Shown here piece by piece: positions 11,101 to 22,900 of a stretch of DNA of 60,000 bases; position 1 is the stretch's first letter; each line of letters opens with the position of its first letter. Under the pieces are notes generated by a model. The model searched no databases and had not been told where the DNA came from. It saw only the letters and a program-made list of their open reading frames with translations. The DNA comes from Nematostella vectensis. Taxonomy: Eukaryota > Cnidaria > Anthozoa > Actiniaria > Edwardsiidae. Location of the stretch: the NCBI RefSeq assembly GCF_932526225.1, contig NC_064041.1:3965046-4025045 (forward strand), written 5' to 3'. The position numbers and the translations under genes are program-made.

Positions 11101-14100
11101 TATGGATAGCTTAGAAAGAAGTGCACCTTTGGCATTTCCTTTTGAGTTTTTCAAGCACTATAAACTTGAGTTGTTTACATAGCCTTCCCTGTAGATTGAA
11201 CATGATGAAGATGTGATAATTGAGAAATGCGTTTTTTAGGTGTTGCGTCTACTTGTTGTGAGGTTGTGGTCAAAATATGTTAATCATGAAAGGAGTTTTT
11301 GTAGAATCCTGCCACACATTCTTCATGACAGGAAAACGTTAGTGATTAGCATGATATCGAGGCTCCGAGCTTGACTTGTTCAAACCACAATCATGCAGTG
11401 TCGCCGCTTTGTGAGTCTTTTGCTTGGAGGGTGAAGCCTCGGGAACCCTTGGTAGATACTTTATGGTACTGTGGTGAAACCTGCTCATAGTTCTCATATA
11501 ATAGTATTATGGCTAAGCCTCATAAGAGAATTGCACACAAAACTAGTCACTGCTAAGTACTTATTTGATAACTCTCAAATAATATCGAGTCACTACCGAA
11601 TGGTACCGAGACACTACCAAATAACACCGAACTACCGAATAGTACCGAGACACTACCGAATGGTACCGAGACACTACCAAATAACATCGAGTCACTACCG
11701 AATAGTACCGAGACACTACCAAATAACATCGAGTCACTACCGAATAGTACCGATTTACTTCCGAATAGTACCGAGTCACTACCGAATAGTACCGATTTAC
11801 TTACCGAGTCATTACCGAATTAAAGCGAGACGCTATCGAACTTGTGTCGTGTGTAACGTGTGTCGCGTGTAACGTGTGTCGCGTGTAACGTGTGTCGCGT
11901 GTAACGTGTGTCGTGTGTAACGTGTGTCGCGTGTAACGTGTGTCGCGTGTAACGTGTGTCGTGTGTAACGTGTGTCGCGTGTAACGTGTGTCTGTGTGTC
12001 TCGTGTGCAGGTGGTGACGCTGGCCTTGACAGGGGGGTTTTCTACTACTTACTCACCGGTGTCTCTCTCGTCATATTCATCTGCACTCTGCCTTTCTCTC
12101 TCTGCTTCTGTCTCAAGGTAAGTCCTTGGACCGTGTCACATGAAAGCACTAAAAAAGAAAACGGGAAGGATTTTCTATTGCCAGCAAATCGTGCAAAAGA
12201 ATGCCATCATTTCTAAAATATCCACCGTTCAAAATCATCACGTCATTTCTGATATATTACTTACAGGTAGTGCAAGATCATGACGTCATTTCTGATATAT
12301 TACTGACAGATCGTTCAAGATCATGACGTCATTTCTGATATATTACTGACAGGTCGTTCAAGATCATGACGTCATTTCTGATATATTACTGACAGGTCGT
12401 TCAAGATCATGACGTCATTTCTGATATATTACTGACAGGTCGTTCAAGATCATGACGTCATTTCTGATATATTACTGACAGGTCGTGCAAGATCATGACG
12501 TCATTTCTGATATATTACTGACAGGTCGTGCAAGATCATGACGTCATTTCTGATTTATGACTATGCAAATATGACGTAATTTCTGATCTATTACTGACAG
12601 ATCGTGCAAAATCATGACGTCATTTCTGATCTATCATAAACAGATCGTGCAAGATCATGAAGTCATTTCTAATCTATTTCCAACAGATCGTGCAAGATCA
12701 TGACGTCGTTTCTAATCTATTACCAACATATCGTGCAAGAGTATGACGTCATTTCTAATCTATTACCAAACAGAACGTGCAAGAGTATGACGTCATTTCT
12801 AATCCATTACCAACAGATCGTGCAATAGTATGGCGTCATTTCTAATCTATTACCAAACAGATCGTGGAAGATCATGACGTCATTTCTAATCTATTACCAA
12901 ACAGATCGTGCAAGATCATGACGTCATTTCTAATCTATTACCAACAGATCGTCGAGATCATGACGTCATTTCTAATCTATTACCAAACAGAACGTGCAAG
13001 ATCATGACGTCATTTCTAATCTATTACCAAACAAAACGTGCAAGAGTATGGCGTAATTTCTAATCTATTACCAACAAATCGTGCAAGATCATGACGTCAT
13101 TTCTAATCTATTACCAACAGATCGTGCAAGATCATGACGTCATTTCTAATCTATTACCAACAGATCGTGCAAGAGTATGACGTCATTTCTAATCTATTAC
13201 CAACAGATCGTGCAAGAGTATGACGTCATTTCTAATCTATTACCAACATATCGTGCAAGATCATGACGTCATTTCTAATCTATTACCAACAGATCGTGCA
13301 AGAGTATGACGTCATTTCTAATCTATTACCAACAGATCGTGCAAGATCATGACGTCATTTCTAATCTATTACCAACAGATCGTGCAAGATCATGACGTCA
13401 TTTCTAATCTATTACTGACAGGTCGTTCAAGATCATGACGTCATTTCTGATATATTACTGACAGATCGTGCAAGATCATGACGTCATTTCTAATCTATTA
13501 CCAACAGATCGTGCAAGAGTATGAGCGAGCGGTCATCTTTAGACTTGGCAGGTTGCTACAAGGGGGCGCAAAGGGACCCGGTCAGTTTGCACTGGACTTT
13601 ACAGGGCGTGGACGGTCTATAAAGTATTGACGGGTTCTGATAAATTTCCTTCTCTATAGTCCAGGGGTGGGGGGAGCTATACAACTGATGTGTGTGTGTG
13701 GGGGGAGGGTCCTAAAAATTACCCTTAAAATACATGACCACCACCCTGTGTTTTGGCCGAATTTAAATTCAACAAATGTGCGACTGTACAATTTTGTGCA
13801 TTCCTGCTATAATTTTCTTTTACGTTCAAAGAAAAGTCTCCTATCTTAAGCAAATAAAATAGTTAAACATCAAACACATGTTGTTGTATTTCTATTCATG
13901 TCTGTGTTGACACGCTGTTGTTTTATATTATAAATTTGTTGACACGTTGTTCTATTTCTAGGCATGTTTTTCATTCTGCCATGTATTGACTCCTACCAGA
14001 AGGTCGACCTTAGAGTTGTGTCTTTTGACGTGCCTCCACAAGAGGCAAGTATTAATGTGGGATCCAACTCGTTGTGGAACCCATTTCCTTTTTTAATGGG

Positions 14101-17100
14101 AAACAATATCCCATTTTTAGGGCCTGTTCTCGGGACTTTATCTATTAATGTGGGATCCAACTCGTCATGGAATCCATGCCCTTTTTAATGGGAAACGATA
14201 TCCCATTTTTAGGGCCTGTTCTCGGGACTTTATCTATTAATGTGGGATCCAACTCGTCATGGAATCCATGCCCTTTTTAATGGGAAACGATGTCCCATTT
14301 CTAGGGCCTGTTCTCGGGACTTTATCTGTTAATGTGGGATCCCACTCGTCGTGGAATCCATGTCCTTTTTTAATGGGAAACAATATCCCATTTTTAGGGC
14401 CTGTTCTCAAGACTTTATCTATTAATGTAGGATCCAACTCGTCATGGAATCCATGCCCTTTTTAATAGGAAACGATGTCCCATTTCTAGGGCCTGTTCTC
14501 GGGACTTTATTTTCAACACAACTGTAATACTTAGGACCGGGATCTGGAATCAGAAAATTACTCGATCTCCTTACACACCTTAGTAGATCAGAATAGCTAA
14601 TCATGAGAAGAACAGATAGACAACCGGCAGGAACACCTTAGTAGATCAGGATAGCTAATCTTGAGAAGAACAGATAGACAACCGACAGGAACACCTTTAG
14701 TAGATCAGGATAACTAATCTTGAGAAGAACAGAGGAAGGCAAAGTTAGTTGGGATTCGAGTTATCCGATTTAGAGAAGAGGGGCGACTCGAGATGTCCAA
14801 GTTCGAGATTTAAGTTATCCGATTTCGAGTTAAAGGGAGATTCGAGTTATCCGATTTCGAGTTAATGGGGATTCAAGTTATCCGATTTCGAGTTAAGGGG
14901 AGATTCGAGTTATCCGATTTCGAGTTAATGTGGATTCGAGTTATCCGATTTCGAGGTAATTGGGGAGTTATTCGAGTAAATGGGGTGTTGCTGTACTTGA
15001 AGTGACCCTCCCTCTCTCTTTGTTTCAATCCTGACCAAAGATAGCGTGACGGTGGCTGTTGATACCCGTTTACTATTGTTTGTTCGCGGTTCAGATCCTG
15101 ACCACATATAGCGTGACGGTGGCTGTTGATACCTGTTTACTATTGTTTGTTTGCGGTTCATATCCTGACCAAAGATAGCGTGACGGTGGCTGTTGATACC
15201 TGTTTACTGTTGTTTGTTTGCGGTTCAGATCCTGACCACAGATAGCGTGACGGTGGCTGTTGATACCTGTTTACTATTGTTTGTTTGCGGTTCAGATCCT
15301 GACCACAGATAGCGTGACGGTGGCTGTTGATACCTGTTTACTATTGTTTGTTTGCGGTTCAGATCCTGACCAAAGATAGCGTGACGGTGGCTGTTGATAC
15401 CTGTTTACTATTGTTTGTTTGCGGTTCAGATCCTGACCAAAGATAGCGTGACGGTGGATGTTGATACCTGTTTACTATTGTTTGTTTGCGGTTCAGATCC
15501 TGACCACAGATAGCGTGACGGTGGCTGTTGATACCTGTTTACTATTGTTTGTTTGCGGTTCAGATCCTGACCACAGATAGCGTGACGGTGGATGTTGATA
15601 CCTGTTTACTATTGTTTGTTTGCGGTTCAGATCCTGACCAAAGATAGCGTGACGGTGGCTGTTGATACCTGTTTACTATTGTTTGTTTGCGGTTCAGATC
15701 CTGACCAAAGATAGCGTGACGGTGGCTGTTGATACCTGTTTACTATTGTTTGTTTGCGGTTCAGATCCTGACCAAAGATAGCGTGACGGTGGCTGTTGAT
15801 ACCTGTTTACTATTGTTTGTTTGCGGTTCAGATCCTGACCACAGATAGCGTGACGGTGGATGTTGATACCTGTTTACTATTGTTTGTTTGCGGTTCAGAT
15901 CCTGACCAAAGATAGCGTGACGGTGGCTGTTGATACCTGTTTACTATTGGTTGTTTGCGGTTCAGATCCTGACCACAGATAGCGTGACGGTGGCTGTTGA
16001 TACGTGTTTACTATTGTTTGTTTGCGGTTCAGATCCTGACCAAAGATAGCGTGACGGTGGCTGTTGATACCTGTTTACTATTGTTTGTTTGCGGTTCAGA
16101 TTCTGACCAAAGATAGCGTGACGGTGGATGTTGATACCTGTTTACTATTGTTTGTTTGCGGTTCAGATTCTGACCAAAGATAGCGTGACGGTGGCTGTTG
16201 ATACCTGTTTACTATTGTTTGTTTGCGGTTCAGATCCTGACCAAAGATAGCGTGACGGTGGCTGTTGATACCTGTTTACTATTGTTTGTTTGCGGTTCAG
16301 ATCCTGACCAAAGATAGCGTAACAGTGGCTGTTGATGCGGTGGTGTACTTCAGGATTCATAACGCCACCATCTCCATCACGAACGTGGAGAATGCGAACC
16401 GCTCTACTCGACTGCTGGCTCAGACCACCCTGAGAAACGTACTGGGGACCAAAAGCTTGAGCGAGATTCTGATTGAGAGAGACATCATTAGCTATATCAT
16501 GCAGGTATGCTTGCAAGCTTGGTTACCACGTCATCATCCCGAAAATCACCGAGAGGTCAGTCTGTCTTTGTCCTGAAACACACTGCAGGCCTGGGCTAAA
16601 ACATAGTTGAATTGTATTGTCGCATAGTGTCCATTTTAATACCCTAAGGTGAGTAAGGAAGTTATTGTATTGGCCCTGTAAGGGAGGTCTGATTTTTTCT
16701 GGCTTCTACTGAAACCCTGGGGGTCGTAAAAGGAGAAACTGAAATCGCTTTTTTTTTCGCTTAAGTAGGGCTTTAAAATTTAAAGGTGTTCTGAGTCAAA
16801 ATATCCCCCCCACACACACAATATCAGTCTTACCATGATTCACTATGTTTCCAGACTGCCTTGGACGAGGCTACTGACCCCTGGGGGGTGAAGGTGGAGA
16901 GAGTTGAAGTGTAAGCACGATAAAATTACGCTATAATCATCAATTTCTGGAAGGGGCAGCGGGGTCAAGGGGATGTATGCTGTATTCACCAATCCCTGGG
17001 GGAAGGGGGGAGGTCATGGTACGATGTTATACACTCCAATCTCTGGAGAGTGGACATGGTGATATATGTTATACTCGCCAATGCCCAGGGGGGGAGGGGG

Positions 17101-18870
17101 TCATGGTACGATTCTGTTATATTTACCAATTCCTGGGGGAGTGGTCATGGTACGAAATGTTATACTTAAAAAACCCTAGGGGAGTGGTCATGGTACGAAA
17201 TGTTATACTCATCAAACCCTAGGGGGGTGGTCATTGTACGAAATGTTATACTCATCAAACCCTAGGGAAGTGATAATGGTACGAAATGTTATACTCATCA
17301 AACCCTAGGGGAGTGGTCGTGGTACGAAATGTTATACTCATCAAACCCTAGGGGAGTGGTCATGGTACGAAATGTTATACTCATCAACCCCTGGGGAAGT
17401 GGTCATGGTACGAAATGTTATACTCATCAAACCCTTGGGGAGTGGTCATGGTACGAAATGTTATACTCATCAAACCCTGGGGGAGTGGTAATGGTACGAA
17501 ATGTTATATACTCATCAACCCCTGGGGGAGTGGTCATGGTACGAAATGTTATACTCATCAAACCCTGGGGGAGTGGTAATGGTACGAAATGTTATACTCA
17601 TCAACCCCTTGGGGAGTGGTCATGGTTCGAAATTTTATACTAATGTTTATGTCAAGTGTTATACAAATCAACCCCTGGGGGGGTGTTCATGGTACGAAAA
17701 TTTCTACTAATGTGTTATGTCAAATGTTATACTCATCAATCCCTGGGGGGTGTTTATGGTACGAAATTTTATACTCATGTGTTATGTCAAATTTTATACA
17801 TCTCAACCCCTGGGGGGTGTTCATGGTAAGAAATTTTATACTAATGTTTATGTCAAGTGTTATACAAATCAACCCCTGGGGGTTGTTCATGGTACGAAAT
17901 TTTCTACTCATGTGTTATGTCAAATGTTATACAAATCAACCCCTGGGGGAGTGGTCATGGTGGTATATGTTATATTCACTATGAGAGTGGTGATGGTATT
18001 TCCCGATAGCCACACTGAAGAAAAGATATTAGCTTTAAACTAAACAGGTTAATCCTAGATAATATTCCTCCTTTTTCAGTAAAGATGTCCGATTGCCACA
18101 GCAACTACAGCGAGCCATGGCGGCAGAGGCCGAGGCTGCACGCGAGGCTAGAGCCAAGGTGAGATAACATACAGTAACGAGGCTAGAGCCAAGGTGAGAT
18201 AACACACAGTAACGAGGCTAGAGCCAAGGTGAGATAAAACATAGTAACGAGGCTAGAGCCAAGGTGAGATAAAACATAGTAACGAGGCAAGAGCCAAGGT
18301 GAGATAAAACATAGTAACGAGGCTAGAGCCAAGGTGAGATAACACACAGTAACGAGGCTAGGGCCAAGGTGAGATAAAACATAGTAACGAGGCTAGAGCC
18401 AAGGTGAGATAACACACAGTAACGAGGCAAGAGCCAAGGTGAGATAACACACAGTAACGAGGCTAGAGCCAAGGTGAGATAACACACAGTAACGAGGCTA
18501 GAGCCAAGGTGAGATAACACACAGCAACGAGGGTAGAGCCAAGGTGAGATAAAACATAGTAACTATGCTAGCCAAGGCGAGATAACACAACGTTATATTT
18601 TGTTTTAAATTTATTTGAAGTCGCTTCAGTTAGAAACTGCATAAACAACTCTTTGACACTCGTTTCCAGGTCATAGCGGCCGAGGGAGAGATGAACGCCT
18701 CGCGTTCCCTCAAAGAAGCCGCTGACATAATCTCCCAGTCACCGCAGGCTCTGCAGCTCCGCTACCTCCAAACTCTGACCACAATTTCCGCAGAGAAGAA
18801 CTCCACCGTCATCTTTCCACTTCCCATCGATTTTATCGCGAGGTTTCTTCCCGACAATAAGACATCCTAA
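8110..18870 (+). CDS. STOM: Stomatin (SPFH/band-7 membrane scaffold), complete, 8 exons, 297 aa
   Basis: Exons: 8110-8200, 12011-12117, 13508-13580, 13962-14044, 16301-16504, 16855-16910, 18080-18158, 18670-18870 (TAA). Phases agree throughout; 894 nt including stop. Stomatin is a monotopic inner-leaflet protein that oligomerises in cholesterol-rich membrane and modulates ion channels and transporters. Residues 38-66 (exon 2) form the single hydrophobic hairpin, with a central Pro and several Cys suited to palmitoylation. The band-7/SPFH domain follows (about 67-231), with family signatures QEYERAVIFRLGR, RLLAQTTLRNVLGT, DPWGVKVERVEV and QRAMAAEAEAAREARAK. The C-terminus ends NSTVIFPLPIDF plus a short tail, as in stomatin itself rather than podocin or STOML2. 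Length is close to vertebrate stomatin. Intron 4 uses a GC donor. The exon 2, 3, 5 and 7 boundaries are embedded in minisatellites. STOM versus a STOM-like paralogue (for example STOML3) cannot be separated here. Confidence 0.95.
8201..11584 (+). other. Stomatin intron 1, unique part
   Basis: A/T-rich unique DNA following a canonical donor (GCG|GTAAGA). I find no coding exon, RNA gene or clear transposon in it. Open frames are short and without family resemblance. Confidence 0.6.
11585..11820. repeat. ~21-bp minisatellite, stomatin intron 1
   Basis: About 12 imperfect tandem copies of a unit around TACCGAGACACTACCGAATA, with variants (AATAACATCGAGTCACTACC). They sit directly before the GTGTC/GTGTAAC array. 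Open on both strands but only repeat-encoded. Confidence 0.85.
11838..12010 (+). repeat. 16-bp GTGTGTCGCGTGTAAC array forming the exon 2 acceptor tract
   Basis: About ten tandem copies of GTGTGTCGCGTGTAAC run right up to the exon 2 acceptor. The final bases before the exon, GTGTCTCGTGTGCAG, are themselves a variant unit, so the normal polypyrimidine tract is replaced by G/U-rich repeat. Confidence 0.85.
12230..13507 (+). repeat. 43-bp array seeded on the exon 3 acceptor; each unit carries a CRE-like octamer
   Basis: About 29 tandem copies fill intron 2 up to the exon 3 acceptor. The unit contains CCAACAGATCGTGCAAGA(G/T)TATGA-type sequence, which is the last bases of the intron plus the first ~17 coding bases of exon 3 (CAG|ATCGTGCAAGAGTATGA), followed by CGTCATTTCTAATCTATTA. 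About two dozen units contain the palindrome TGACGTCA. Left-hand units have TGATATATTACTGACAG and right-hand ones AATCTATTACCAACAG. Confidence 0.93.
14045..14046 (+). other. GC splice donor of stomatin intron 4
   Basis: Exon 4 ends CCTCCACAAGAG and the intron starts GCAAGT, the standard GC-donor consensus. Exon 5 must follow in phase 0 to give the conserved PPQE-ILTKDS junction. The GT four bases further in would shift the frame. So a GC-AG intron is required by the reading frame. Confidence 0.88.
14050..14515 (+). repeat. ~93-bp repeat starting at the intron 4 donor
   Basis: Five tandem copies, about 92-94 bp each, marked by ATTAATGTGGGATCCAACTC and GGGCCTGTTCTCGGGACTTT. The first copy begins only six bases inside the GC donor. 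Copies start at about 14050, 14144, 14236, 14328 and 14421. Confidence 0.92.
14588..14730. repeat. ~58-bp repeat, three copies, stomatin intron 4
   Basis: Units share CCTTAGTAGATCAGGATAGC and TGAGAAGAACAGATAGACAA. The third copy is truncated. Confidence 0.85.
14745..14990. repeat. ~31-bp repeat, stomatin intron 4
   Basis: About seven degenerate copies of a unit containing GAGTTATCCGATTTCGAGTT, lying between the 58-bp repeat and the exon-derived 67-bp array. Confidence 0.85.
15005..16300 (+). repeat. 67-bp array seeded on the exon 5 acceptor
   Basis: About 19-20 copies end exactly at the exon 5 acceptor. Each unit contains TTGTTTGCGGTTCAG plus about 36 bases matching the start of exon 5 (ATCCTGACCAAAGATAGCGT and on to GCTGTTGAT), then CCTGTTTACTATTG. 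The genuine exon differs from the array consensus at two synonymous third positions (GTA ACA instead of GTG ACG) and then continues into unique coding sequence. Every unit therefore holds an intact-looking 3' splice site. Confidence 0.95.
16930..17965 (+). repeat. ~42-bp array, stomatin intron 6
   Basis: About 22 copies of a unit around GGGGAGTGGTCATGGTACGA followed by AATGTTATACTCATCAAACC. The array begins as degenerate units about 20 bp after the exon 6 donor. Some right-hand units have an extra TAATGTTTATGTCAAGTG insert, forming a longer subrepeat. Confidence 0.9.
18142..18590 (+). repeat. 35-bp array seeded on the exon 7 donor
   Basis: Twelve further copies follow the genuine exon 7 end. 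The unit joins the last ~15 coding bases (GAGGCTAGAGCCAAG) to the donor and intron start (GTGAGATAACACACAGTA). Each copy offers the same AAG|GTGAGA donor. Reading through the genuine donor gives GTG AGA TAA, an immediate stop. Confidence 0.95.
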
Positions 18871-19365
18871 GATAATAGAGCTCCCATTTTATTACCGAGA
18901 TCGTTTCTAAGCGATGAAGGAGATACAAAGCTTCTTACTGGCTTCTGGCTGTGACACTTTACATTATTAGGGTTCTAAGATCAAACAATTTTACAAGGGT
19001 CTCCATCAGCTCCCATTTTCAGGCCCGTCGCCAGGAGGGTGCAGGGTGTGCGAACGCATCCCCCCCCCACAACGGCCTATAGGCTTGCTATTTGTAGATA
19101 AAACTATAAAGCATAAGCATACTACTGACTTACTACTGCAAATGCATAAAAACATCACTTTGTTCTTTCTGGAATGGTCAGACCTAGCAGAGAATATTTT
19201 ATCCACCCCCCCCCCCCCGGAAAAATTAGGTCCACTATGTGATTCCGCACCCCTTTCCCCCCCCCAAGAAAAATCCTGGGTACGGGCCTGATCTTGTCCT
19301 TCCTGCAGAATGTCAAGGGCGAGCAAATATCCATTTCCATCGGCTGATTTGCCAAATCGAATAAA
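18871..19365 (+). terminator. Stomatin 3' UTR with AATAAA at 19360-19365
   Basis: After the TAA at 18868-18870 the first AATAAA hexamer found downstream is at 19360-19365. A small inverted-repeat element lies inside this putative 3' UTR. The cleavage site itself is not visible. Confidence 0.5.
19018..19291. mobile_element. MITE-like element with TCAGGCCCGT terminal repeats
   Basis: The left end TCAGGCCCGTCGCCAGGA is nearly the reverse complement of the right end TCCTGGGTACGGGCCTGA. The inner flanks are C-rich. There is no coding capacity. A shorter related sequence (GTAGCCAGGAGGGTTTTGGG) occurs in BET intron 12 near 46356. Confidence 0.75.
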
Positions 19366-19904
19366 ATTTTGGTTTTAAGATGGTTATTTTGAAATGTCTT
19401 CAAATAGTTCGTCTTCCAATATTTATGTATGGTAATAATTATGGTTTGGTTTGATTAGGATTCTTTTAGACAGTATAGGCAAGTGCGCAATGGAACATGG
19501 CGAAAAGGCGTTGTCCAGTGGTTGTGGTGACCTCCTTCTCAGGGTTTCCCTTTTCGGGCACGTGACTCGCTAAACGCCCAAGTTCCACACCACCCATATG
19601 TTATCCTTTGTCTTAATGTCTATAGGAGACTGGGGCGAGACCGTGACTATGCCTGTGGTAGTACTTTTCTAGAAAGTACCTATTGTGAGAAAGCTTGCTA
19701 GTAAAAGGTTGTTACTATTCTTGGGGGAAATTTTAAAAAAAACGTAACATAAAAATTGCCATCTTTGCTCTATCTACACTAGCAAATTGTCGCACAAAAA
19801 TTGCTAACTAAAAATTGGTAGTGTAGATGGGGCTTTAACGTGCAATTTCATGATTTCGTGGTAATAAACCAAATAGGCAAGATGTTTAAGCGCATCCTCG
19901 GGGA
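19366..19904. other. Intergenic, nothing recognised
   Basis: Unique A/T-rich DNA between the putative stomatin poly(A) signal and the 28-bp array. No exon, RNA gene or complete repeat was recognised. Confidence 0.5.
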
Positions 19905-22900
19905 CACCGGAAGAGGTTCCGGTCACCAAGAGGTGTTTTTCCTCTTCCGGTCACTTAGAGGTGTTTTTCCTCTTCCGGTCACCAAGAGGTGTTTTTCCTC
20001 TTCCGGTCACCAAGAGGTGTTTTTCCTCTTCCGTTCACCCAGAGGTGTTTTTCCTCTTCCGTTCACCCAGAGGTGTTTTTCCTTTTCCGGTCACCAAGAG
20101 GTGTTTTTCCTCTTCCGGTCACCAAGAGGTCTTTTTCCTCTTCCGGTCACCAAGAGGTTTTTGTCCTCTTCCGGTCACCAAGAGGTATTTTTTCTCTTCC
20201 GGTCACCAAGAGGTCTTTTTCCTCTTCCGGTCACCAAGAGGTCTTTTTCCTCTTCCGGTCACCAAAAGGTCTTTTTACTCTTCCGGTCACCAAGAGGTCA
20301 TTTTCCTGCTTCCGGTGACCAAGAAGTCTTTTTCCTCTTCCGGTCACCAAGAGGTGTTTTTCCTCTTCCGCTCACCAAGAGGTATTTTTCCTCTTCCGTT
20401 CACCCAGAGGTCTTTTTCCTCTTCCGAACACCAAGAGGTCTTTTTACTCTTCCGGTCACCAAGAGGTCTTTTTCCTGCTTCCGGTGACTAAGAAGTCTTT
20501 TTCCTCTTCCGGTCACCAAGAGGTCTTTTTCCTCTTCATGTCACCAAGAGGTTTTTGTCCTCTTCCGGTCACCAAGAGGTATTTTTCCTCTTCCGGTCAC
20601 CAAGAGGTGTTTTTCCTCTTCCGGTAACCAAGAGGTGTTTTTCCTCTTCCGATCACCAAGAGGTCTTTTTCCCCTTCCGGTCACCAAGAGGTGTTTTTCA
20701 TCTTCCGGTCACCAAGAGGTCTTTTTCTTCTTCCGGTCACCAAGAGGTTTTTGTCCTCTTCCGGTCACCAAGAGGTCTTTTTCCTCTTCCGGTCACCAAG
20801 AGGTCTTTTTCGTCTTCCGGTCACCTAGAGGTCTTTTTCCTCTTCCGGTCACCAAGAGGTCTTTTTTCTCTTCCAGTCACCAAGAGGTCTTTTTACTCTT
20901 CCGGTCACCAAGAGGTCTTTTTCCTCTTCCGGTCACCAAGAGGTGTTTTTCCTCTTCCGGTCACCAAGAGGTGTTTTTCCTCTTCCGGTCACCAAAAGGT
21001 ATTTTTCCTCTTCCGTTCACCCAGAGGTCTTTTTCCTCTTCCGAACACCAAGAGGTCTTTTTACTCTTCCGGTAACCAAGAGGTCTTTTTCCTGCTTCCG
21101 GTGACTAAGAAGTCTTTTTCCTCTTCCGGTCACCAAGAGGTCTTTTTCCTCTTCCGGTCACCAAGAGGTTTTTGTCCTCTTCCGGTCACCAAGAGGTATT
21201 TTTCCTCTTCCAGTCACCAAGAGGTCTTTTTCCTCTTCCGGTAACCAAGAGGTGTTTTTCCTCTTCCGATCACCAAGAGGTCTTTTTTTTCTTCCGGTCA
21301 CCAAGAGGTCTTTTTCCTCTTCCAGTCACCAAGAGGTCTTTTTCCTCTTCCGGTCACCAAGAGGTCTTTAACCTCTTCCGGTCACCAAGAGGTCTTTTTC
21401 CTCTTCCGGTCACCAAGAGGTATTTTTCCTCTTCCGGTCACCAAGAGGTTTTTGTCCTCTTCCGGTCACCAAGAGGTATTTTTTCTCTTTCGGTCACCAA
21501 GAGGTCTTTTTCGTCTTCCGGTCACCAAGAGGTCTTTTTCCTCTTCCGGTCACCAAGAGGTCTTTTTCCTCTTCCGGTCACCAAGAGGTCTTTTTACTCT
21601 TCCGGTCACCAAGAGGTCATTTTCCTGCTTCCGGTGACCAAGAAGTCTTTTTCCTCTTCCGGTCACAAAGAGGTGTTTTTCCTCTTCCGGTCACCAAGAG
21701 GTGTTTTTCCTCTTCCGGTCACCAAGAGGTATTTTTCCTCTTCCGTTCACCCAGAGGTCTTTTTTCTCTTTCGAACACCAAGAGGTCTTTTTACTCTTCC
21801 GGTCATTAAGAGGTCTTTTTCCTGCTTCCGGTGACTAAGAAGTCTTTTTCCTCTTCCGGTCACCAAGAGGTCTTTTTCCTCTTCCGGTCACCAAGAGGTT
21901 TTTGTCCTCTTCCGGTCACCAAGAGGTATTTTTCCTCTTCCAGTCACCAAGAGGTGTTTTTCCTCTTCCGGTAACCAAGAGGTGTTTTTCCTTTTCCGAT
22001 CACCAAGAGGTCTTTTTCCTCTTCCGGTCACCAAGAGGTGTTTTTCCTTTTCCGATCACCAAGAGGTCTTTTTCCTCTTCCGGTCACCAAGAGGTGTTTT
22101 TCCTCTTCCGGTCACCAAGAGGTCTTTTTCTTCTTCCGGTCACCAAGAGGTTTTGTCCTCTTCCGGTCACCAAGAGGTCTTTTTCGTCTTCCGGTCACCA
22201 AGAGGTCTTTTTCGTCTTCCGGTCACCAAGAGGTGTTTTTCCTCTTCCGGTCATCAAGAGGTCTTTTTCCTCTTCCGGTCACCAAGAGGTCTTTTTACTC
22301 TTCCGGTCACCAAGAGGTCATTTTCCTGCTTCCGGTGACCAAGAAGTCTTTTTCCTCTTCCGGTCACCAAGAGGTGTTTTCCCTCTTCCGGTCACCAAGA
22401 GGTGTTTTTCCTCTTCCGGTCACCAAGAGGTGTTTTTCCTCTTCCGGTAACCAAGAGGTGTTTTTCCTCTTCCGATCACCAAGAGGTCTTTTTCCTCTTC
22501 CGGTCACCAAGAGGTGTTTTTCATCTTCCGGTCACCAAGAGGTCTTTTTCTTCTTCCGGTCACCAAGAGGTTTTTGTCCTCTTCCGGTCACCAAGAGGTC
22601 TTTTTCCTCTTCCGGTTACCAAGAGGTCTTTTTCGTCTTCCGGTCACCTAGAGGTCTTTTTCCTCTTCCGGTCACCAAGAGGTCTTTTTTCTCTTCCAGT
22701 CACCAAGAGGTCTTTTTACTCTTCCGGTCACCAAGAGGTCATTGTCCTGCTTCCGGTGACCAAGAAGTCTTTTTCCTCTTCCGGTCACCAAGAGGTGTTT
22801 TTCCTCTTCCGGTCACCAAGAGGTGTTTTTCCTCTTCCGGTCACCAAGAGGTATTTTTCCTCTTCCGTTCACCCAGAGGTCTTTTTCCTCTTCCGAACAC

